The notes beneath the pieces were generated by a model, which was given only the letters and a program-made list of their open reading frames with translations, was not told the DNA's origin and did not search any database. A DNA stretch of 64,000 nucleotides from Phycisphaerales bacterium (GTDB lineage: Bacteria; Planctomycetota; Phycisphaerae; Phycisphaerales; UBA1924): the NCBI GenBank assembly GCA_029213305.1, contig JARGPA010000011.1, forward strand, positions 48,916 to 112,915, written 5' to 3'. Below are positions 18,456 to 28,708 of the stretch, one piece after another. The position numbers and the translations under genes were made by a program. Numbering within the stretch: the stretch's first letter is position 1; the number at the start of each line of letters is the position of its first letter.

Positions 18456-20180
18456 TCAATGCAACACGCGGAAGACTTCTGCTTCGTCTGTCAGTCCTTG
18501 TTTCACTTTTTCAAGCGCATCGATTTTCATCGGTTCGAATCCAGTGTTTACTGCAGCTTCGTAGAGAGTCACGCCGTCGGCGCGTTGAGCAGTCAACTGA
18601 CGAAGCTCATCCGTCATCAGCATCAACTCGTGGGCCGCGAGACGTCCCTTGTATCCTGTTCCAAAGCAAACCTCGCATGATTCCCCGTTCTGAGTTCCTG
18701 TACCGTTGCAGGTTGTGCACAATCTGCGAAGGAGTCTTTGTGCAAGCACGCCTACCAGTGAACTGGTTACAAGATAAGGTTCAACGCCAATATCAAGCAA
18801 GCGGGGGATCGCGCTTGGAGCGTCATTTGTGTGCAATGTCGCGAGCACAAAGTGACCTGTGAGTGAAGCTTGTATCGCGAGTTGTGCAGTTTCAGGATCA
18901 CGGATTTCGCCGACGAGAATTACATCAGGGTCCTGACGCAAGAGTGATCGTAATCCTGTTGCGAATGTGACATCGCGTTTGGTATTGACTTGCATCTGTG
19001 AGATGCCGTCCAAGTGATACTCAACAGGATCTTCGATCGTCATTACATTTCTGCTTGCACGATCGATTCTCCCCAGCGCCGCGTAGAGGGTTGTTGTCTT
19101 ACCAGAACCGGTTGGTCCTGTTACCAACAGAATACCGTTGGGTCGTTCAACACAATCCATCAGCTTTGTTTGTAGCTTCTTCGACATCCCAATCGCACTC
19201 AGATCGAGTTCGTTTTGAGATTGGTCGAGCAAACGAAGAACAATGCGTTCTCCGAAGATTGTTGGGATCACACTCAGACGGATATCGATCTTTTTTTGCC
19301 CGATTCGTACTGTCGTTTGCCCATCTTGAGGCGAGTGACGATTTGCGATATCAAGCTCAGTCATCACCTTCAAACGGGAAGAAATCGCAGAAGCAAGCGA
19401 AAGCGGAGGCGAAAAAGCATCCACAAGCATCCCGTCAATGCGAAGTCGAATGGAGAGGCGCTCTTCCATTGGATGAACATGGACATCTGACGCGCCTCGA
19501 CGAAGTGCTTCAAAGAGGATCATGTTTACCAGACGGATAACAGGAGTCTGTCGAGCTTGAGCTAGAAGATCGTTGGATCCTCCAATGGCGCCTGCTGCTT
19601 TTTCAATCGCATCTTGATCAAGGGGGATGTCCTCAACGATCTCAGTAACTAGATCCCCGCGTTGTTCATATCCGCGATTGATTAAGCTCGCGACTGCAGC
19701 GCGTGGAGTAAGCACAAGTGTAATCGGCGCATCAAGTGTGTCTTCGAGCATTGTCAGGATGCTCGGTTGCATCGGCCGACTCGTTGCAATTACAAATGCG
19801 CCTGCTTTGTGCTCATAACAAGCAACACTCGAAGCACGTGCATCTTCTTGATCTACTAGCTCGAAGAACCGTGAAGAGGATTCACTGAGTCTTGGTTCTG
19901 GAACGAACTCGAGCCCAGTCCGTTGAGCGAGCAGTTTGAGGGCACTCGTTTCATCGAGCGCAAGAGTCTGAAGCATCACATCCCATGGCTCATCGTCCGA
20001 GCCTTCAATCGATGCAAATGCACGAAGCTGATCTCCAGTGAGTTGGATCTGTCCAAACGCGCGTGCTGCTTCTCCCCAATGGTTGACAACGATCGCGGCT
20101 GCGTCTTTGTCGCGAGAATCTGAGTTCCGCTTGATCAACCCATTGAGTCGTTTGCCGGATGTGTTGCTCTCTCTTGCCAT
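18456..20180 (-). CDS. gspE: Type II secretion / type IV pilus assembly ATPase GspE
   Basis: A 574-residue cytoplasmic hexameric ATPase that powers assembly of the type II secretion pseudopilus. An N-terminal MshEN/T2SSE_N-type domain (about 40-175) precedes the ATPase core with Walker A GPTGSGKT (355-362), the Asp box, Walker B (DVILVGEIRDPETA) and His box (ATLHTND). A tetracysteine zinc site (CTTC...CEVC) sits near residue 485, as in GspE/PilB. It starts four bases after the gspD stop, so translation is probably coupled. Confidence 0.93.
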   Translation of the reverse strand: MARESNTSGKRLNGLIKRNSDSRDKDAAAIVVNHWGEAARAFGQIQLTGDQLRAFASIEGSDDEPWDVMLQTLALDETSALKLLAQRTGLEFVPEPRLSESSSRFFELVDQEDARASSVACYEHKAGAFVIATSRPMQPSILTMLEDTLDAPITLVLTPRAAVASLINRGYEQRGDLVTEIVEDIPLDQDAIEKAAGAIGGSNDLLAQARQTPVIRLVNMILFEALRRGASDVHVHPMEERLSIRLRIDGMLVDAFSPPLSLASAISSRLKVMTELDIANRHSPQDGQTTVRIGQKKIDIRLSVIPTIFGERIVLRLLDQSQNELDLSAIGMSKKLQTKLMDCVERPNGILLVTGPTGSGKTTTLYAALGRIDRASRNVMTIEDPVEYHLDGISQMQVNTKRDVTFATGLRSLLRQDPDVILVGEIRDPETAQLAIQASLTGHFVLATLHTNDAPSAIPRLLDIGVEPYLVTSSLVGVLAQRLLRRLCTTCNGTGTQNGESCEVCFGTGYKGRLAAHELMLMTDELRQLTAQRADGVTLYEAAVNTGFEPMKIDALEKVKQGLTDEAEVFRVLH

Positions 20181-20183
20181 TGC

Positions 20184-22691
20184 TTAGTTGTCGCCCTTCT
20201 CGTTGGCCTCGGAGAGTTCAATAAAGACTGGCTCAAGCTCAGGCGCTGATTCAGGGGATCCAGTTGGAGCACTATTTGATTGTGTTTCTGAAGTCGAATC
20301 AAACGTTGGGAGCTCATTTCTTTTCGGGGAGATGATCAGTTCAGGTTCCAGGTTTGGAAGATCTGGGTCGACCATCATATCGCTTTGTGGGCCGTTGGAG
20401 AAAAGCTTCAAGTCATTGAAGTTAGGATCAGTCATTATCCGCGGTGTCAAGAACACATAAAGCTTTGATCGGTTGTTCACTTTATTTGTGCGTTTGAACA
20501 ACTCGCCTGCGAGTGGGATGTCTCCAAGGAACGGAACTTTGATGACCGTGTCGCGAATATCCTCAACGGTGATCCCCCCGAGAACGATGGTTGCATCGGA
20601 AGGGATAGTTGCAGAACCTGTAATCGTTCTTCGATCTCGTGGCGGAGGTGATCCCGCAGTACCAGACGCTGCAGTAAAGTTCGAAAACTCAATGTCATAT
20701 TGCAGACGGATGAATCCACCTTGTGAAATCGAAGGGGTTACAGTTAATGTCGTACCCGCTTCTTCGAATCCACCGAATGAAGTCGCGATTCCGCCATTAC
20801 TCGGGGTGTCTTGTGTGAACGGTTGCTCGGATACAGATGCAATCGTAGATTCTTCGTTGTTGTTAACGAGTAACTGTGGGGTTGAAAGGATTCGTACATC
20901 AGTGTTGGTTTGTGTTGCGTTAACAATAATCGGAACATATTCAGACATAATCACTGCTTGGGTTAACCCCCCGAGTGTGGTCGCGACTGATTTGGGATCT
21001 TGGAAGAGAGTGCCTGGTGTCGAGAGTCCAAAGTTGGTTCCTGCAGAGTACTGACCCGCGTTGATTTGAGTCTCGAATGCAAGGGTGAAGTCTTCGTTGT
21101 CTGATATCGAAACAATCAATGCTTGGATGTATACTTGTGATCGTTGACGATCGAGTTCAGAAATGAGTGCTTCGATCTCGTCTTGTTGTTTTATTGGAGC
21201 GTTGATAATGATCTGGTTTGAGTTTTCGTCAGCCGTGATCGTAATCTGATTTGGGTCAAACGCACCTGCTGAGTCTTCACTCAATGGGAATCCACCAAAG
21301 AATGTTTGATTTGTTGATCGTCCTGCAGCCCCATCGAGCAGTTCAGATGATCCTGTCTGTTGTTGTCCAAACATAATTCCGTTGAGAAGGTCTTGGATAA
21401 CAAGTGCATCTGTGTGATCGAGTCCATAAATCTTCCGAACGATCCGTTCATCTTCAGTTTTGAGTTCCTCTAGTAGTGCCGCGAGTTGTGCTTGTTGGTT
21501 ATCTGTCCCGTAGTAGATGATACTACCACGCTCGATATCAACAACCATGACAGGACCCCCTTGTCCTTCGGAGTTGTTTTGTTGATTGAACTGTTGGTTT
21601 TGACCGCCGAAGTTGTTGAATGGGTTCTGTTGTTGTTGGGTCGGCTCAATGAGGATTACATCTCCCAAGCCTCGCCCCTTTGCAATGTCTGCAATACTCG
21701 CAGCACTTGATCCTGCGAAATAGCTTTTGGGTTGAAGTGTGTTAGGAACATCGATCACGGCAAGAATTTTTCGCACTCGCTCAATCTCATTTTCGTTCCC
21801 CTTGAAGATCAACGCATTTCCTTGTGGATCAACAGTAATTCGATCTGCGATATTGGAGAGTGAACCCGCTGTGTTGGTTGTTGGGTTTCCGCCTCCGCCG
21901 CCTGGGACGCCGGGGACTCCTGTTGTTGCGTTTGATCCTCCAACTAGACCGATGGCTCGATCGAGTGCGATTGGTGCGGCGATGTGACTGAGTTCTAGTC
22001 GGATGTACTGTTGATTCTCATCGAGACGAATGAACTCATTGACCATCATCTGGACTCGCTGTGAGTCACGCGGGGGTGCACTGACAATCAAAACACCGAG
22101 CTCATCAACTGCTTGGATTGCGTTTGAATTCGCATTTGGGTTTGTACCACCAGATGCGCCTCCCAGCGCAGCGTTGAGCGCGTTAACAATCAATGATGGT
22201 TTGATGTTGGGTGTTGGGATAATGAGCATCGAAGCGCGTTCTGTGCCGTACACTGGTTTGAGATCAGTGATGGGTTGCACGAGATAAAAACTCGATGCTG
22301 CGTCATATGAAATAGTGAACCCAAACTGTTCAAGCATCGCGTCGAGAAAATCGATCAGTTTGCTCTTTGGAAGAGTCTTAGGTGCGTTGAACACGATCTC
22401 CCCCGTTGGAGAGCCCTTGACAACAATGTTGACATCGAGAGACGATCCAACATAATCGATTAGTGTTGTTAACTCGATCGGTTCTGAGAAGACCCCGAAC
22501 GAAATCTGAGGCTCAAGAGTCTCAGTCGCAGGTTCTGCAACCTCAGCTCGAACCGGTTTCTCCTCGACAGGGTCGAGCATCTGAGCATTCAAAGACAACG
22601 AGCACATCGCGAGCATTGTAAAGCTCGCAATCCATCGTCTACATGTGCGAGTGAGGCTTATCGTTGATAAGGTGTTGTGGTCGTATTGCAC
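20184..22691 (-). CDS. gspD: Type II secretion system secretin GspD
   Basis: An outer-membrane secretin channel of about 835 residues. GTG at 22691 sits about eight bases from AAGGAG; a TTG two codons upstream is too close. A Sec signal peptide (RRWIASFTMLAMCSLSLNAQ region) is followed by an N0-like domain (FGVFSEPIELTTLIDYVG), several N1/N2-type repeats (ILVSAPP-like stretches), a Gln/Gly/Asn-rich linker around residue 370-400, and the C-terminal secretin domain with VPFLGDIPLAGELFK and FLTPRIM. A 60-residue acidic tail follows. Only gspD and gspE are here; the pseudopilins and inner-membrane parts must be elsewhere. Confidence 0.92.
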   Translation of the reverse strand: MQYDHNTLSTISLTRTCRRWIASFTMLAMCSLSLNAQMLDPVEEKPVRAEVAEPATETLEPQISFGVFSEPIELTTLIDYVGSSLDVNIVVKGSPTGEIVFNAPKTLPKSKLIDFLDAMLEQFGFTISYDAASSFYLVQPITDLKPVYGTERASMLIIPTPNIKPSLIVNALNAALGGASGGTNPNANSNAIQAVDELGVLIVSAPPRDSQRVQMMVNEFIRLDENQQYIRLELSHIAAPIALDRAIGLVGGSNATTGVPGVPGGGGGNPTTNTAGSLSNIADRITVDPQGNALIFKGNENEIERVRKILAVIDVPNTLQPKSYFAGSSAASIADIAKGRGLGDVILIEPTQQQQNPFNNFGGQNQQFNQQNNSEGQGGPVMVVDIERGSIIYYGTDNQQAQLAALLEELKTEDERIVRKIYGLDHTDALVIQDLLNGIMFGQQQTGSSELLDGAAGRSTNQTFFGGFPLSEDSAGAFDPNQITITADENSNQIIINAPIKQQDEIEALISELDRQRSQVYIQALIVSISDNEDFTLAFETQINAGQYSAGTNFGLSTPGTLFQDPKSVATTLGGLTQAVIMSEYVPIIVNATQTNTDVRILSTPQLLVNNNEESTIASVSEQPFTQDTPSNGGIATSFGGFEEAGTTLTVTPSISQGGFIRLQYDIEFSNFTAASGTAGSPPPRDRRTITGSATIPSDATIVLGGITVEDIRDTVIKVPFLGDIPLAGELFKRTNKVNNRSKLYVFLTPRIMTDPNFNDLKLFSNGPQSDMMVDPDLPNLEPELIISPKRNELPTFDSTSETQSNSAPTGSPESAPELEPVFIELSEANEKGDN

Positions 22692-22855
22692 CAGCAATTC
22701 TCCTTGATCCCCTGAAATTCTGATCGGGGAGTGTATCGTACAGATCTAGAACAGAGATCCGTACGGGTGAGTCATCATGTGTGCCGATATCTCGGCTGTA
22801 TACAGTAGGCAATCGCCCGGAATGACGGGTATATATCTTCTTTCGGAGCATGTCT

Positions 22856-23854
22856 ATGCGCATCGTGAGTCTGATCCCATCTGGCACAGAAATCATTGCT
22901 CTTTTGGGCGCACAAGACATGCTTGTTGGTCGTTCCCACGAATGCGATTTTCCTGCATCGATCGAGTCTGTATGCTCGTTGACGGCCCAAAATACTCATT
23001 TTGACCCTCAATCTGGGATGGGTGCAAGTGAAATTAATCGAGCTGTGAACGAATCGGTAGATGCGAGTAAATCGCTCTATCAGATTGACACACAAAAACT
23101 TAGAGAGCTTGAGCCTGACCTGATCATCACTCAGGACTTGTGTTCTGTCTGTTCGATTGATCTTGATTCTGTTCGTGAAGTTGCTCAATCGTTGTCCAAA
23201 CCTGCTCAGATCTTGTCGTTGAATCCGAAAACGATCGAAGATATCCTCGACGATATCTATCGAGTAGGGCAAGCAATCGGTTTTTCTGATCAAGCAATGC
23301 ATCAAGTGGTGGCGCTCCGTCAACGGATGGATCGAGCCGAGGAGCATGTGAATCCCTACGACGATGGTCCAGTATGTGGTTTCATGGAATGGACAGACCC
23401 GATCTATGTTGCGGGACATTGGAATGTACAACTGATCGAACGAGCAGGCGCACGACATCCACTCAATGAAGCAGTTGCCAAGCCTGGTTCAGGAGCCGCT
23501 GTTGGCCCACAACAAGCTGAACGGATCGCGGGGCATTCCATTGCAGTTCCTGAAAATCTCTTTTGCGCAACGAATCCTGAGCATCTTGTTATTGCCCCCT
23601 GTGGGCTCACACTTGAACAATCAATCATAGAAACTAATCGAATTTATCAGGAGACAGATTGGTTTTCGACAATCCCGGCTGTTCAACAGAATCGGGTCGC
23701 GATTGTCGATGGAAATCAAATGTTTAATCGACCCGGACCCCGGGTTGTCGACGCGCTCGAGTTCATGGTTGGTTGGCTCAACAGGCGCGAGCATCTCATC
23801 CCAACAGATTTTCCATGGCAAGCATGGTCTGCTCCCAATTCTCAGCATTCGTGA
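22856..23854 (+). CDS. BtuF-like cobalamin/iron-complex binding protein
   Basis: 332 residues from the ATG at 22856, which has GGAG seven bases upstream; an ATG at 22850 is too close to it. The fold is that of ABC-transporter periplasmic binding proteins of the BtuF/FhuD (TroA-like) class: RIVSLIPSGTEIIALLGAQDMLVGRSHECDFP-type start, ELEPDLIITQDLC, FMEWTDPIYVAGHW and GPRVVDALE. No signal peptide is visible, as in the cytosolic or unassigned BtuF-like group common in bacteria without adjacent permease genes; ligand and partner are unknown. Confidence 0.85.
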   Translation: MRIVSLIPSGTEIIALLGAQDMLVGRSHECDFPASIESVCSLTAQNTHFDPQSGMGASEINRAVNESVDASKSLYQIDTQKLRELEPDLIITQDLCSVCSIDLDSVREVAQSLSKPAQILSLNPKTIEDILDDIYRVGQAIGFSDQAMHQVVALRQRMDRAEEHVNPYDDGPVCGFMEWTDPIYVAGHWNVQLIERAGARHPLNEAVAKPGSGAAVGPQQAERIAGHSIAVPENLFCATNPEHLVIAPCGLTLEQSIIETNRIYQETDWFSTIPAVQQNRVAIVDGNQMFNRPGPRVVDALEFMVGWLNRREHLIPTDFPWQAWSAPNSQHS

Positions 23855-23866
23855 AGTTGTCATTCG

Positions 23867-23899
23867 AAAAAGAGTTCAATGTTCAACTGAACTCTTTGC
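23867..23899 (-). terminator. Terminator between convergent genes
   Basis: AAAGAGTTCA and TGAACTCTTT form a perfect 10-bp stem with a nine-base loop. On the minus strand it is followed by TTTTTC, so it best terminates the coiled-coil gene; it could also slow plus-strand transcription. Confidence 0.75.
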
Positions 23900-23923
23900 G
23901 ATATGTCACTCTGCTCAACTATA

Positions 23924-25783
23924 TCAGGATAAGTCGTTTCGATGCTCGATCACTGTTGCAGCGCCATCGAACGAGAATGCATCGATCGGAAGTTGCGGCG
24001 GCTGAGGTGATACGACACGATTCTCAACAGAATCAGTAATATGTAGTTCAGTGTTTGACGGTGTTCGATTTGTTTGAGTCTGATCTGTATCGATTGAATC
24101 GAAATGAGCAGGTTCGGATTGAATGTGAATCGCCGACGCTGTTGATAGTGCAGGCTTTGAAATTTGTGCCGGGATCATACTCGGCGCTGGAGGCTCAGAA
24201 GCAATCGGATCAAGTGAAAGGGATACGCTCTTTCTCGTCGGCTCTTCCAGAACAGTTGGGTTTGCAACTATCGGTTCTTGGGATACTGGTTGCGCAACAA
24301 CTTGTTCAGGTGTTGCAACTGGAGCAACTCGGGCTACAGGTGCTGGGGTTGGGTTCGCAGGAATCGGTTGATTTCCAAACTCCATCCTTCCCGCTCCTGG
24401 GAGCGTTGCACCAAGTTCCTCTGCACGTTGGATCAAGGCGCCCAACCAAACTCCTGCTTGTTCAACCCGAGTCGAAAGCTTGTGGAGTGAACCATCAAGC
24501 AATGCTTGAAGTTGTCCAGATTGATTCGTCATGTTTTCAGTTACATCATTTGCAATCGAAGACGAAGCTTGTATGGTTTGGCGCAGAGTTTGTTGCTCAA
24601 CCTGTAGATGGGTAAGCTGCGTCGATGCAAGTTCGAGCTTGTTTTCAAGATCGGGACCGAGTTTCGCGATTTTGTCTGCAGCTTCACTCATTGGGCCAAC
24701 GAGGGTGTCTTTGCGAGCTTCAAGCACATCGAGCTCGCCCGCAGCATCAACGAGCCACATACCAAAGACTGCTTTGACTCCTTCAGCTTGTGTCTGTAAA
24801 TCTTCAAGTTGTCTATACACACGATCGAGCGACGCGGTTTGCGCTTCTCCTCGTTCGACTAGATTCTCAATCCGAGCAAGCGGGGAGTCTTCAAATACAG
24901 GGTTTTCTGGATCAATTCCCAGAGTACGCATCGCTTGTTGAGCAGAGTCAAGCACAGGTTCAATCGAACGATTCAACTCTGCGATTCGAGCGTCTGTCAA
25001 GTTCGATGCTTCATCAATCTTGAATGCAAGGTTCGCGCCAGCTTCTTGTGATTTTGCAACAACTAAATCAAGTGTTGTACGAATCTGTTCTCTTGTTTGT
25101 GAAGATTGCTCGTCGAGTTCAATGATGGACTTGCTCGACTCATTGCGTGCTTCATCTACGCGAGCTTCGATCTCAGAGAGTCGACTCTCTATACTTTCTG
25201 CGATTTTGTTGATGGCGCTGATGTGCTCATCATTGAACTTGGTTGCTTCGCTTGCTCGTTGTTCAGCGGCTAGTACTCGTGCCTCTGCATCTGCAACAAT
25301 TTGATCAATCCGATTTTGAGACTCAGAGAGTCGTCTCTCGATGATTTCATCTATCTGAGATGCAAGTGAGTCTGAGTCTGGGAGAGTTGTTTGAATTTTG
25401 TCGAGCAAGATGTCTGTTCGATTCGCACGCTCATCGATCATTTTGAGCATACGGACGCCGGCCTGCATTCTCTTGTTGATTGTTTCACTGCTTGTTTCGC
25501 ATCGTTTGATCATTGCTTCTGCATCTGCAGAGAAATCTTCGAGTGCTCTCCCTTGCGTGCTTGCTTGAGTGATGATTGATTTGAGCATTTCTGAATAACG
25601 AGTAAATGCACCCGCGTCGATGACTCTTGGAGAGAGGAACATGTCCTCAGAACCGACAGTTTCAACGATTGGTCGGGGTTCGACAATCGAGGCTTGATCA
25701 GATCGAAGTTGAGATGAGCCCATCACTTCTGCGGTGTTGGATGCAGGGGTTTGGCTCGAAGATGCTGAGTTCGCGGTGCCCAT
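23924..25783 (-). CDS. Large coiled-coil protein with proline-rich C-terminus
   Basis: 619 residues, no recognised family. AGGAG eight bases upstream supports the ATG. Residues about 60-440 are heptad-rich and Ala/Glu/Gln/Arg-rich, predicting a very long coiled coil (for example IDQIVADAEARVLAAEQRA). Residues 475-560 are Pro/Ala/Val-rich and probably disordered. No signal peptide or membrane helix is seen, so it is probably cytoplasmic; roles such as cytoskeletal scaffold or chromosome/cell-division organiser are guesses. It is divergent from the pseudouridine synthase gene. Confidence 0.7.
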   Translation of the reverse strand: MGTANSASSSQTPASNTAEVMGSSQLRSDQASIVEPRPIVETVGSEDMFLSPRVIDAGAFTRYSEMLKSIITQASTQGRALEDFSADAEAMIKRCETSSETINKRMQAGVRMLKMIDERANRTDILLDKIQTTLPDSDSLASQIDEIIERRLSESQNRIDQIVADAEARVLAAEQRASEATKFNDEHISAINKIAESIESRLSEIEARVDEARNESSKSIIELDEQSSQTREQIRTTLDLVVAKSQEAGANLAFKIDEASNLTDARIAELNRSIEPVLDSAQQAMRTLGIDPENPVFEDSPLARIENLVERGEAQTASLDRVYRQLEDLQTQAEGVKAVFGMWLVDAAGELDVLEARKDTLVGPMSEAADKIAKLGPDLENKLELASTQLTHLQVEQQTLRQTIQASSSIANDVTENMTNQSGQLQALLDGSLHKLSTRVEQAGVWLGALIQRAEELGATLPGAGRMEFGNQPIPANPTPAPVARVAPVATPEQVVAQPVSQEPIVANPTVLEEPTRKSVSLSLDPIASEPPAPSMIPAQISKPALSTASAIHIQSEPAHFDSIDTDQTQTNRTPSNTELHITDSVENRVVSPQPPQLPIDAFSFDGAATVIEHRNDLS

Positions 25784-25967
25784 TGGATCACTCCTGATTT
25801 GACGGAGCTTCCGATTCCAACGAGATCAGTACAATGATCGCGCAGTTCGAGCGGCTCCGCCGAGGTACGTCTCAATAACTTCGGCTAATTCGTCCAATCT
25901 TCTCAAGAAACGGCGTAAGACTCCAAATGATCCACTCAATCTTGTCTCATCAGGCGTAGACTCTACT

Positions 25968-27038
25968 GTGGCACAAAGAGCAGATAAAACAAACTTGACA
26001 GATGCTTCTCGGGGAAAACGACTCCAACGGGTCATGGCTGACGCCGGGGTCGGGTCTCGTCGCGCCTGTGAAAACATGATCGAAGAAGGACTCGTTGAAG
26101 TTAACTCGATCATTGTCGCGAAACTCCCTGCGTGGGTTGATCCAGAAGAGGATCATATTGTCGTCAACGGCAAACCTTTACCAAAAGCAGATCGCAAGTT
26201 GTACATCATGCTCAACAAACCGGTCAATACCCTTTCGACCGCGAAAGATGAACCCGGATCAGATCGAAGAACAGTGACTCAACTCGTCGATCATCCTGCA
26301 TCTGCAAGGCTTTTCCCTGTCGGTCGTCTTGATTACGACACAGTTGGTTTGATCTTGCTCACAAATGACGGCGAGTTGGCAAACCGATTGACTCACCCAA
26401 GGTACGGCGTACCCAAGACTTACAAGGTTACTGTCAAGGGTGAACTCGACGAAGAAGCAATCAAAGAACTCGAGCGTGGTATTTATCTCGCACAACGAAA
26501 AGCAGGAAACACCGATGGTGTTGCTCGGACTGCACATGTTGAGATCGAACTCATCGCACGCGATCGCGATAGGACCGTTGTCTCTCTCACTCTACGTGAA
26601 GGACGAAATCGACAAGTTCGACGCATGCTTGCAGCTGTTGGGTATCCTGTTCGGAAACTCGAACGCACTGGGATGGGACCTGTGAAACTCAAAGGTCTCC
26701 CAAGAGGCGGCTGGCGCGAGTTAACTCGTGAAGAGATCCGTGCACTTCGACGATCAGCCGCAGATTCCCAACGCGAAGAGAAAGAGCAAGGGGCAAAGTC
26801 GAGCAACCAACGGGCAAATAACGGCTCTCAAACCGGCAAATCAGGCGGATCTCGAAGAACTCGAGCTCGGAATCAGCCGAAGAAAGCTCCATATATGAGC
26901 CCACAAGCAGGTCAAGAAGTCAATATTCGGAATCGAACGATCAAAAATGCCATCAACCGAGCAGGCAACGAAAAGGGATTTGTCCCCAAGAAGATCGAAG
27001 AACCCGAAACGACAGACGGATCAAACGGAAACGAATAG
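25968..27038 (+). CDS. Pseudouridine synthase of the RsuA/RluB/E/F family
   Basis: 356 residues starting at GTG 25968. An S4 RNA-binding domain (KRLQRVMADAGVGSRRAC..., about 20-68) is followed by the catalytic domain with the motif GRLDYDTVGLIL, whose aspartate is the catalytic residue, and RNRQVRRMLAAVGYPV. It would isomerise a uridine in ribosomal RNA; RluB (23S) is the closest fit in length, but the exact site is not determined. A basic, Gly/Ser/Gln-rich tail of about 95 residues is probably disordered. Confidence 0.88.
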   Translation: MAQRADKTNLTDASRGKRLQRVMADAGVGSRRACENMIEEGLVEVNSIIVAKLPAWVDPEEDHIVVNGKPLPKADRKLYIMLNKPVNTLSTAKDEPGSDRRTVTQLVDHPASARLFPVGRLDYDTVGLILLTNDGELANRLTHPRYGVPKTYKVTVKGELDEEAIKELERGIYLAQRKAGNTDGVARTAHVEIELIARDRDRTVVSLTLREGRNRQVRRMLAAVGYPVRKLERTGMGPVKLKGLPRGGWRELTREEIRALRRSAADSQREEKEQGAKSSNQRANNGSQTGKSGGSRRTRARNQPKKAPYMSPQAGQEVNIRNRTIKNAINRAGNEKGFVPKKIEEPETTDGSNGNE

Positions 27039-27098
27039 TTCCCGGCTTGGTCACTGATTTGAACCAAAGCACCCGTATCGAGGTCAACACGCAAGTTC

Positions 27099-28619
27099 AT
27101 GACGAACACGCCCGAGACCAATCCGACATCTGTTCCCGATGAAGATTCGTCGAATGTGAAAACTTCGTTTTCGCGCACGCTTGTCGATGAGCTCAAACGG
27201 ATCTGGAAAGTTACGCAACTTGGTGTCGCAGGACTCTACAAATCACAACTTCCTAGAATGGCAGCGGCGCTCGCGTATCGAACCATCTTCTCTGTAATAC
27301 CTGTCATGGCCATCGGTCTTCTGATCTTTGGATCTATCGTTTCGGATGAACAAGTTGAATCCGGAGTGCGTCGTGTCCTTACCTTCGCAGGGATCTCTCA
27401 GATTTCATCGATTGATCAAACCAACTCTCAAAATCAAATTATTGATGAGAACGAAGATGAGATGAATCCGGATTCGCAGGAATTTGATGATGAGGGTTCG
27501 CTCGCAGTAACAGATCCTTCTGAAGGTGAGGTTCTCGTAGACCCCGTTCTCGCAGACCCATTTGCAGGAGCAGATCTCGAACAAGTAATTACCGACTTGA
27601 TCAATCGAGTGAATAGTTCCATCCGGAATGTTCCAACTGGGTGGATCGCGTTGACATCAGGATTAGTCTTATTTTACGCTGCAATGTCAATGCTAATTGA
27701 GATAGAGAAAGCATTCAATCAGATCTGTGGCGCGCCCTCTGGACGCGGATGGTTGCGTCGTTTGATGCTCTATTGGACGATCCTTACTGCAGGATCACTC
27801 TTACTCGCAGCGACTTTCCTCGCAGGTGACGCATTCACAAGATGGGTTGTCTCCTTCGCAGGGCAAGACTCGATGTTCGGTGCGATCATGGCGGGGTACG
27901 GCGTGTCCGTGCTGATTTCGACTCTGCTTCTTTTGGGCGCTTATCTGACAATACCAAACACGCGAATGCAGTTTCGACCTGTACTCGCAGGAGCTTTCTT
28001 CGCCGCAGTACTCTGGGAACTCGGGAAACTCGGGTTTACAACCTATCTTCATTTCTCGACCGGATATGCGAAGTTCTACGGATCAATCGCAATCCTTCCA
28101 TTGTTCATGCTCTGGATCTATCTCACTTGGTTGACAGTTCTCTTTGGAATGCAGGCGTCATACGCGCTCCAAAACTTCTCGCGTCTTGTAGATAGCAAAC
28201 TCAAATCGCTTACAGATTCAGGAAGCAAACCCGCTGCGTTAATTGATCCAATGATTGCTCTTTCAGTTGCGAAAGAAGTTCAACGAGCTTTTGATTCTGG
28301 CGCTGTATGCACTGGAGAGATGGTGAAGAACAGCACCAAGCTCGAACTTTCACAATCGATAAAACTACTCGATGTTCTCACAGAAGCAGGGATCACAAAT
28401 CGAATCTACTCAGGTGATGAGTTCAAGGGATGGGCTCCGACAAGGCCGGCCGAGAAAATCAAACTCGATGATGTGCTCCGTGCAGCCTATCAGATTGATG
28501 GATTCCGAACTTCAGGCGCCGAAGAAGGTATCCCGAGCTCGATTCGAGGCGCTGTGATCGATCGGTGTGCTCAGATGTCGCTTGCGGATCTGGAATCCAA
28601 GGCGACAAAGCAGCAATAA
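27099..28619 (+). CDS. YihY/virulence factor BrkB family membrane protein
   Basis: 506 residues. The hydrophobic core matches the YihY (formerly RNase BN) family: LPRMAAALAYRTIFSVIPV, then helices including GWIALTSGLVLFYAAMSML, NQICGAPSGRGWLRRLML, and GSIAILPLFMLWIYLTWLTVLFG. Family members are inner-membrane proteins of unclear function. Between helices 1 and 2 there is an acidic insert of about 60 residues (residues 105-160). The C-terminal 130 residues look like a winged-helix domain (LDVLTEAGITNRIYSG...), as in some family members. Confidence 0.85.
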   Translation: MTNTPETNPTSVPDEDSSNVKTSFSRTLVDELKRIWKVTQLGVAGLYKSQLPRMAAALAYRTIFSVIPVMAIGLLIFGSIVSDEQVESGVRRVLTFAGISQISSIDQTNSQNQIIDENEDEMNPDSQEFDDEGSLAVTDPSEGEVLVDPVLADPFAGADLEQVITDLINRVNSSIRNVPTGWIALTSGLVLFYAAMSMLIEIEKAFNQICGAPSGRGWLRRLMLYWTILTAGSLLLAATFLAGDAFTRWVVSFAGQDSMFGAIMAGYGVSVLISTLLLLGAYLTIPNTRMQFRPVLAGAFFAAVLWELGKLGFTTYLHFSTGYAKFYGSIAILPLFMLWIYLTWLTVLFGMQASYALQNFSRLVDSKLKSLTDSGSKPAALIDPMIALSVAKEVQRAFDSGAVCTGEMVKNSTKLELSQSIKLLDVLTEAGITNRIYSGDEFKGWAPTRPAEKIKLDDVLRAAYQIDGFRTSGAEEGIPSSIRGAVIDRCAQMSLADLESKATKQQ

Positions 28620-28708
28620 CATTGCGTCCGAAACCCTAACAAGCTTGGGCAGGTTCTTGCGCCTGGAAGGTGTCTCAAACTTGATTCGGGCCTATGCTTC
28701 CCGTCCCG

